This document shows positions 58,930 through 64,000 of a stretch of 64,000 nt of DNA, in pieces (positions within the stretch are counted from its first letter, which is position 1; every line of letters starts with the position of its first letter). A model generated the notes under the pieces. The model did no database searches. It worked only from the letters and a program-made list of their open reading frames with translations, and was not told the origin of the DNA. The DNA lies in contig NC_079369.1 in the NCBI RefSeq assembly GCF_021018895.1, positions 6,202,194 to 6,266,193 on the forward strand, in the 5' to 3' direction. A program made the position numbers and the translations under genes. The DNA is from Seriola aureovittata (Eukaryota; Chordata; Actinopteri; Carangiformes; Carangidae).

Positions 58930-61240
58930 TTGCTTTGCTTGGTTCACCAACCTTCAGGGATTTAGTATAATGTGCTGCACAGTCTTGAGTCGTCAATAGA
59001 GCTTGAAATTGACTGTTTGGATACTTCTAAAAATGACACTCCTAGTCAAGTGTCTTGATTTCAAAGTGTGTTTGCCCTCAGTCACTTCTCTTTCAGCGCC
59101 TTTAGTTGGGCTTGTGTCTTGAATGAATGAATGAATGAATGAATTAATTAATTAATTGATGTCTTTTAGGCATTGTCATAATATTCAGACGGACAGCATT
59201 AATGTCCAATTGATTCGTACTTTCACTGTGTTCCAAAGGAAAGTGATCCTTTTTAGTTTTACTGAATAACCTAAAATTATGACACAAAGAGCAACAAAAT
59301 GCATCTCATTTTCTCTTCTTAACTTACATAACTGATAGAGCCACTCCTGGATCCTAGTTTTAGACAGAGTAAATTTCACATAGTTGTCAGTACTGAACTC
59401 AGTTATAATTAAAACAAGCAAGTGTCATTATTATGATGGGTGCAAATGAGGAACCAGAGCTAAAAAACCTGTCATGTAATTCAGATCTGTCGCTACAGTC
59501 AACAATCTATCAGTCCGTCCACTGACTGTAAAAATAGGGTGGGTGCAAGTAACTGCTGAACTGCATGTGAAAAACTTCAAGTGTACTGATGACTAGATTT
59601 ACTTAGACAGCAGCTAATTATGAAATCACTAATGAAATGACAAGATTGCAAAATATTTAACAGGTGCAGAACCTGTGAATACATCTTTTAGTGTGTATTA
59701 GTTTTTACAGGAGAATTTGTAATTCAATGAATAGAATAAGAATAGAACAAAGTGTAGCTTCCTCACAGACTTTTTTGGTATGCTCTTTACGTCTGCTCTT
59801 ACTGCAGTTTTAGTAGAATACAGGTTCATTGGATGGGTTGTCTCCTTCTCTAACCTTTCTTTTTTAATACAGCTTTGTGTATCGCACCTGCTCTTTAGAT
59901 ATAGAATTTTCAAGCACAAAACTGATCCTTGAAAAGTGCTTGAGGCTTTGTTGAGGCTTTTGCTGTAATGAGCATGGCTGAGCGCCGACATTCACAGTAT
60001 CAATCTTCCAGGCTACATATGTCATGCAAAGCCATACAGAGACAGCAGGCATGGGGGCGGGCCTATATGGTCGCCAAAGTGTGAATTAATTAGCACCATG
60101 TCTGAGGGTTTTCATTCACCTCTCCCCAATATGTCACACTCAATGATCTAACAAGGCCTAGAGCAGATAAAAAGCACATGCTGAGACAAAGTCACTCCCT
60201 GGCACTTCCTGAAATCGTCCTCCAGAGCATGAGCTGAGCTTGAATGGAGAAAATGAGTTTCTTCAATGAAATCTTCTTATTTTTTCCTCCTGGGAATATA
60301 TTAAATGACATATAAAAGCTAAACATAGATACTGTCTTTAATCTTTTTAGTCTCTACTACAGAGGGTTTTTTGACCATTATGATAACCTGAAAAAGGTAA
60401 TGATTATCATATCTAATGGCTGTTTGACAGGTTAAATGTTTTCAAATGAATCCGTATTTCTACTTCACTGTTGTCACATTTGATCGTGGGTAAAGGGTTT
60501 AACTCAGTGTTTATCCAATTAAAGCTTTTCCAGTTGGGTATGTTCATAATTGGTTGTCTGTGGGAGAAAAACTCTTTCTTTGATTTTGTTTCAGTCAGTA
60601 CAATCAAAACATACACACACATGCAGTGTGTTTGGAGAGAAGCGCTGCAGATGGGACCATCTGTTATTAAAACGCAGGCTCGTTGAGGCAGGGAAAAGAT
60701 GTCTTCCAGAAACTAGCTCATTGCATGATTTGTGTCAGTAAATATTTGTGCCAGCACTGGCCATGCGTACTGACTGTGTATGTGTTCTTGCGTGGACAGG
60801 AGGGTGTGTGAGGGTTTTTTATATTAATGAGTAGAGAGGCTTTGCACTCATGTCAGAAATCACCTAGCAACCATATCTGGGAACATCATGAATTGCAGTG
60901 AAGAATTGAAATTGAAATGCCCTTAAAGGCCCGGTTTACATAAGTGAGTAGAGTCATTTGTGTGATTTGTAAGTCATTTACTGTGGATAAGGTATCTGAA
61001 AACTTCTCAAGGTCGAACCAGTATCAAGCCAACTATTGGCATATTTAAAACACTGAATAGTCTATTTTCCTCAGTTGACAAACGTAGCAATAAGCACATC
61101 TAATATAGGAAAGTTATTTCAGCATAAAAAGATATATTGTAAAATATGGGCTCATGCAAAATATCTAGCAAGACATAAAATAATAAGTCTGCCGCATTGG
61201 TAGAGTTGCTACCAGTCATAATAATTATGACGTGTGCAAA
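58930..61240. other. Intronic stretch, no recognised gene
   Basis: (GAAT)n/(TAAT)n tetranucleotides lie at 59121-59158. The frames at 59185-59421, 59698-59991 and 60413-60622 (-) have no domain. Confidence 0.45.
59121..59158. repeat. (GAAT)n(TAAT)n tetranucleotide repeat
   Basis: Five to six gaat units pass directly into taat units. Confidence 0.93.
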
Positions 61241-61249
61241 GGAGGAAGT

Positions 61250-61560
61250 CAGGTGACGTAGTATACAGTAAAGAGCAGCAACGTCTATGTCGTAGAGGAG
61301 GAGGTCAGGTGGATGGATGGGTCGACATAATGCACGACTTTTACACAGGATTTTTGTTTGTTTTTAATTAACCCAAACTATGATCATTTCCTAAACCCAA
61401 CCAATTAGTTTTGTGCCTAAACCTAACCAAACCATGACCGTTCCACAACCTTAACAACATGTTTATTACTGTTGCCATGACGGTGAAGGTCAGAAACACC
61501 TGCCTCTGGTACGATTCTCGTATCTGAGGGTAGGGACAAATGACCTATACCTTTTTGTCT
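61250..61560 (+). repeat. Dispersed repeat family C, longest copy
   Basis: 'ggtggatggatgggtcgaca', 'taatgcacgacttttacaca', 'aacccaaactatgatcattt', 'tgtgcctaaacctaaccaaa' and 'gtatctgagggtagggacaa' lie in order. A further family-like piece ('gccatgatctttccctcact') lies at about 61734-61753 after a (TTTG)n run at 61657-61676. Confidence 0.6.
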
Positions 61561-61779
61561 TTTTCTGATGGTCCGTTTAGGGTAATTAAAGAATCATAAA
61601 TTATTTAACTTTTATGTATTAAAACAGTAAATAAAAGGGTATGGAGGTGGTCTTGTTGTTTGTTTGTTTGTTTGTTTTCAAGATAACAAAAATCTTTTCC
61701 TTCCCTTAGCCAAGACCAAAGTTTGTTTTTCATAGCCATGATCTTTCCCTCACTTTAAACCTGCCCTTGGGGGCAGCGG

Positions 61780-63560
61780 AAATATGCTGTAAATACAACA
61801 TTGACATATTATCACCTTTTAAGTTTCAGTACATGACTTATATGTTATCAACAGTTGGCTATTTAAACATCCAGCAGATATGGAGCAACATTATCTTTCA
61901 GCTAAGTCCAATATCTACTGTCCTTTTAGTTCTGTTTTTGTTTTATACCAACTCTCAGAAATATATCTGGTTCTGGCGCCTGTGATGTTCCTCTGTGTTC
62001 ATCAGCTAGTTCCTAACCGTTGGGGCTGGACAGGATGTGTAAAGTGGGTTTATCAGAGCTGTTTTTACTGGCAACACCTGCATGCTGCTGCTGCTGCAGA
62101 CGACACTGAAAAGAGCAGTGAGAGTAAGAAAATAAAAAACAATGAAGTTTTAAAACCGAAACAATGCAGACCCGGGTGATCATTCTTTGTGGGTTCATCA
62201 CTGTAAGCAATACATGTCACATTACACCTAGTCATTTGAGCCATTATTAATATAAAGTTATTAATTAGTGCAGCTTTATACGTGGAGCAAGGCTCATATT
62301 AACAGTGATTAAACACATGTTTGTTAATTTGTAGAAAAACAGGGAAATCCCAGTGAAAAACAGTTCAGCCCACAGTCATTCAGCGTTTTGGGTCAGATCT
62401 GTTTGGCTCTGTCTGGATCTGTTTGTACTATTGTGTGCCATTGGGTCTTTTCAGTGTTGATGTTTTGAAACTCATCCTAATTCAAGTTAAGGGCTGTTAT
62501 GAGAATTTTTTTTTCCTTAATTACCTTTCAGACTGTCAAGGTACATTTTCTTGAAACTAAAACAGAGTGTACCCTCCCTACTTTTCTCTAGCAAATCTAA
62601 TCACCCATTTTGCTACAAACATGATTGAACCTTGAACAGTAACGGCTGACAAAAGCTGTTCTCTGGCAAAGGAGTGTGGCTTGCACTTGGCCTAGAGGCA
62701 GCAGACGGCTCTTTGTCACAAGAGCAGCAACGCTGCCAGCTGAACCCCAGTTCGACTCCAGCCCACAGCTTTTTTTTTATTCCCTCTGCTTTGAGGCCCC
62801 GAGTTGACTTCCCTGCTTGCGATCACTATCTCCCCAAATTGTGTTTTTTTTGCGTGGGGGGAAAAAAAAAAAATCAAGGATTACTTTGTCCCTTCTGCTG
62901 TGGGCTGTTATAGAGTCAGCAGAGGATAGGGGGAGAGTTTCTGCAACCATAATGTTATATAGTCTAATATTAATAATGTTACAGTTCCATGTACAGACCC
63001 AAGTGTTTAGATGAAGAAACGACACATTTTTCTCAAAGAAAGTTGGATGTAAATAAAACACACTCGTCCCCAGTATTTGCCAATAGTCATAGTTGTTTGT
63101 GTGCAACCAGTGGCTGTTCTGTGTCCTTACCTATAGTGAATGTGTGCCAGAGTCTTCTTCAGTCTTCACCAAGAATACACATTGTATCACAAATGCAATA
63201 ATAGATTGAAAAATAAAATGATTGATAATGATTTTCTTTAGACATAGTTGCAGTGTAACTACCTTTTACCACTGGTTGCCACGTTTTGACGAATCCTGGC
63301 TGTGTCCGATATTTTGAGGATAATTCATGCAGACTGAGAGCTGAAAGAGGTTCAACATTATAATTACACTAAATGCTTATTTTTCTTCTTGTGTCACCAT
63401 TCTGTAAGCTTCACATAGTCTGCCACCTCGCCATATCCTGCAGCACAGCTTGAATTTTCTCAACACATGGGCTCATTAACACTGTATAATCATTTTTAGC
63501 CACGCCAACAGCATCTAGGGAAGGCAATGCAGGTCTGTCGATGAGTTCACAGCAGACCAA
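61780..63560. other. Intronic stretch, no recognised gene
   Basis: The frames at 61767-61985, 61880-62179 and 62674-62913 (+) have no domain. A/T runs lie at 62771-62778 and 62862-62873. Confidence 0.4.
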
Positions 63561-63562
63561 AA

Positions 63563-63690
63563 TACCTCACCACTAACTAATGGATGGATTGTCATAGAAT
63601 TTAGTACAAACATTGATGGGTTTCCAGAGGATGATGATCCTCTGAGTTTTCAATGAGGTTGACATTTGTGGTTCTTAAAGCTGACGTCGG
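63563..63690 (+). repeat. Dispersed fish repeat fragment
   Basis: 'aatggatggattgtcataga', 'atttagtacaaacattgatg' and 'ccagaggatgatgatcctc', then 'tgaggttgacatttgtggtt', follow a common fish repeat ('ggatggattgccatgaaatttggtacagacattcatggt...'). The class is unknown. Confidence 0.5.
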
Positions 63691-64000
63691 CAGAAATTTA
63701 GAAGAAAAGGGGCCAGAATTTGAAAATACAGCCACCCTCTTGCAGCACTCCACTCACAGGAATATGCACACGTTTCCTACATACACACATTGTAAATCTA
63801 CCTACACAACCAACTACCACAACACATTTAGATATGACAGGAAAATGAAAACGTTACCTGTCCAGTTGAAGTAGAAGTTTTCACCATCTCTGAAATGCTT
63901 CACAGATGTTGATAGTTATCCATGAAGGGACGTGCACACACATCTGCATTTGTGGGAACGCTTTGAAAAGACCTGGGGTTAGCCAAAGTCTCCCGTCATG
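63691..64000. other. Intronic stretch to window end, no feature seen
   Basis: No acceptor with an in-frame NAALADL2-like exon is seen before the edge. Confidence 0.5.

Larger units (their letters stand above)
31488..64000 (+). other. naaladl2: NAALADL2 intron, 5' part (at least 32.5 kb, continues beyond window)
   Basis: It opens with the donor gtagga at 31488. No acceptor followed by an in-frame family-like exon was found before the window ends. It carries the transposon relics and microsatellites listed below. Confidence 0.65.

Noticed and set aside
62688..62759. tRNA-like A box (tggcctagagg) and B box (agttcgactcc)
   Set aside because: The T-arm and acceptor stems do not pair and the spacing is too long for a plain tRNA. 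At most it is a decayed tRNA-derived SINE, which a tRNAscan-SE or SINE search could test.
1..64000. CRISPR array, prophage, operon or rRNA content
   Set aside because: The window is vertebrate intronic DNA. The tandem repeats seen are microsatellites and one minisatellite, with no spaced identical repeats.

Overview
This is a vertebrate, almost certainly teleost (ray-finned fish, percomorph-like), chromosomal window. It contains only two short protein-coding exons, both on the + strand, at 9-92 and 31398-31487. Joined in phase 0 they read ...FAFEQTKAEE / TTSFLSEAQFS...LDPLFKFHETIAK. I recognise this as the C-terminal part of NAALADL2, the inactive N-acetylated alpha-linked acidic dipeptidase-like protein 2 of the M28 peptidase / transferrin-receptor-like family. 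The intron between them is about 31.3 kb. The next intron starts at 31488 and runs past the right edge, so it is at least 32.5 kb. I found no following NAALADL2 exon inside the window. The huge introns agree with the gene's very large size in other vertebrates.

The fish assignment rests on the density of long (CA)n/(TG)n microsatellites and on many degraded dispersed repeats of kinds I associate with fish genomes. These include L2/Rex-like LINE pieces, a Ty3/gypsy chromovirus relic, a Tc1/mariner end, a Harbinger transposase piece, a hAT (DUF4371-type) piece and a Penelope-like GIY-YIG piece. Several non-coding dispersed families are also present.

Layout. 1-92: exon. 93-31397: intron holding a hAT relic (2.6-3.1 kb), repeat-family copies at 1.2, 4.9, 6.6, 7.8, 9.1, 10.7 and 14.8 kb, a Penelope-like fragment (19.6 kb), a C-rich repeat tail (24.1 kb), a LINE RT fragment (27.3 kb) and microsatellites. 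31398-31487: exon. 31488-64000: intron holding a minus-strand Ty3/gypsy relic (33.5-35.0 kb) next to a compound microsatellite, a Harbinger fragment (44.4 kb), a large palindromic foldback element (46.2-46.7 kb), a minus-strand LINE 3' piece (49.1-49.5 kb), two small hairpin elements (49.6 and 50.4 kb), a Tc1 end (52.5 kb), a rearranged LINE (53.1-53.9 kb), a candidate retroposed transcript 3' end (56 kb) and more repeats.

No operon, RNA gene, CRISPR array or second host gene was found. Most long open frames are accidental or transposon-derived. The most useful observations are the exon assignment and the uncatalogued inverted-repeat structures. I saw no convincing new functional system.
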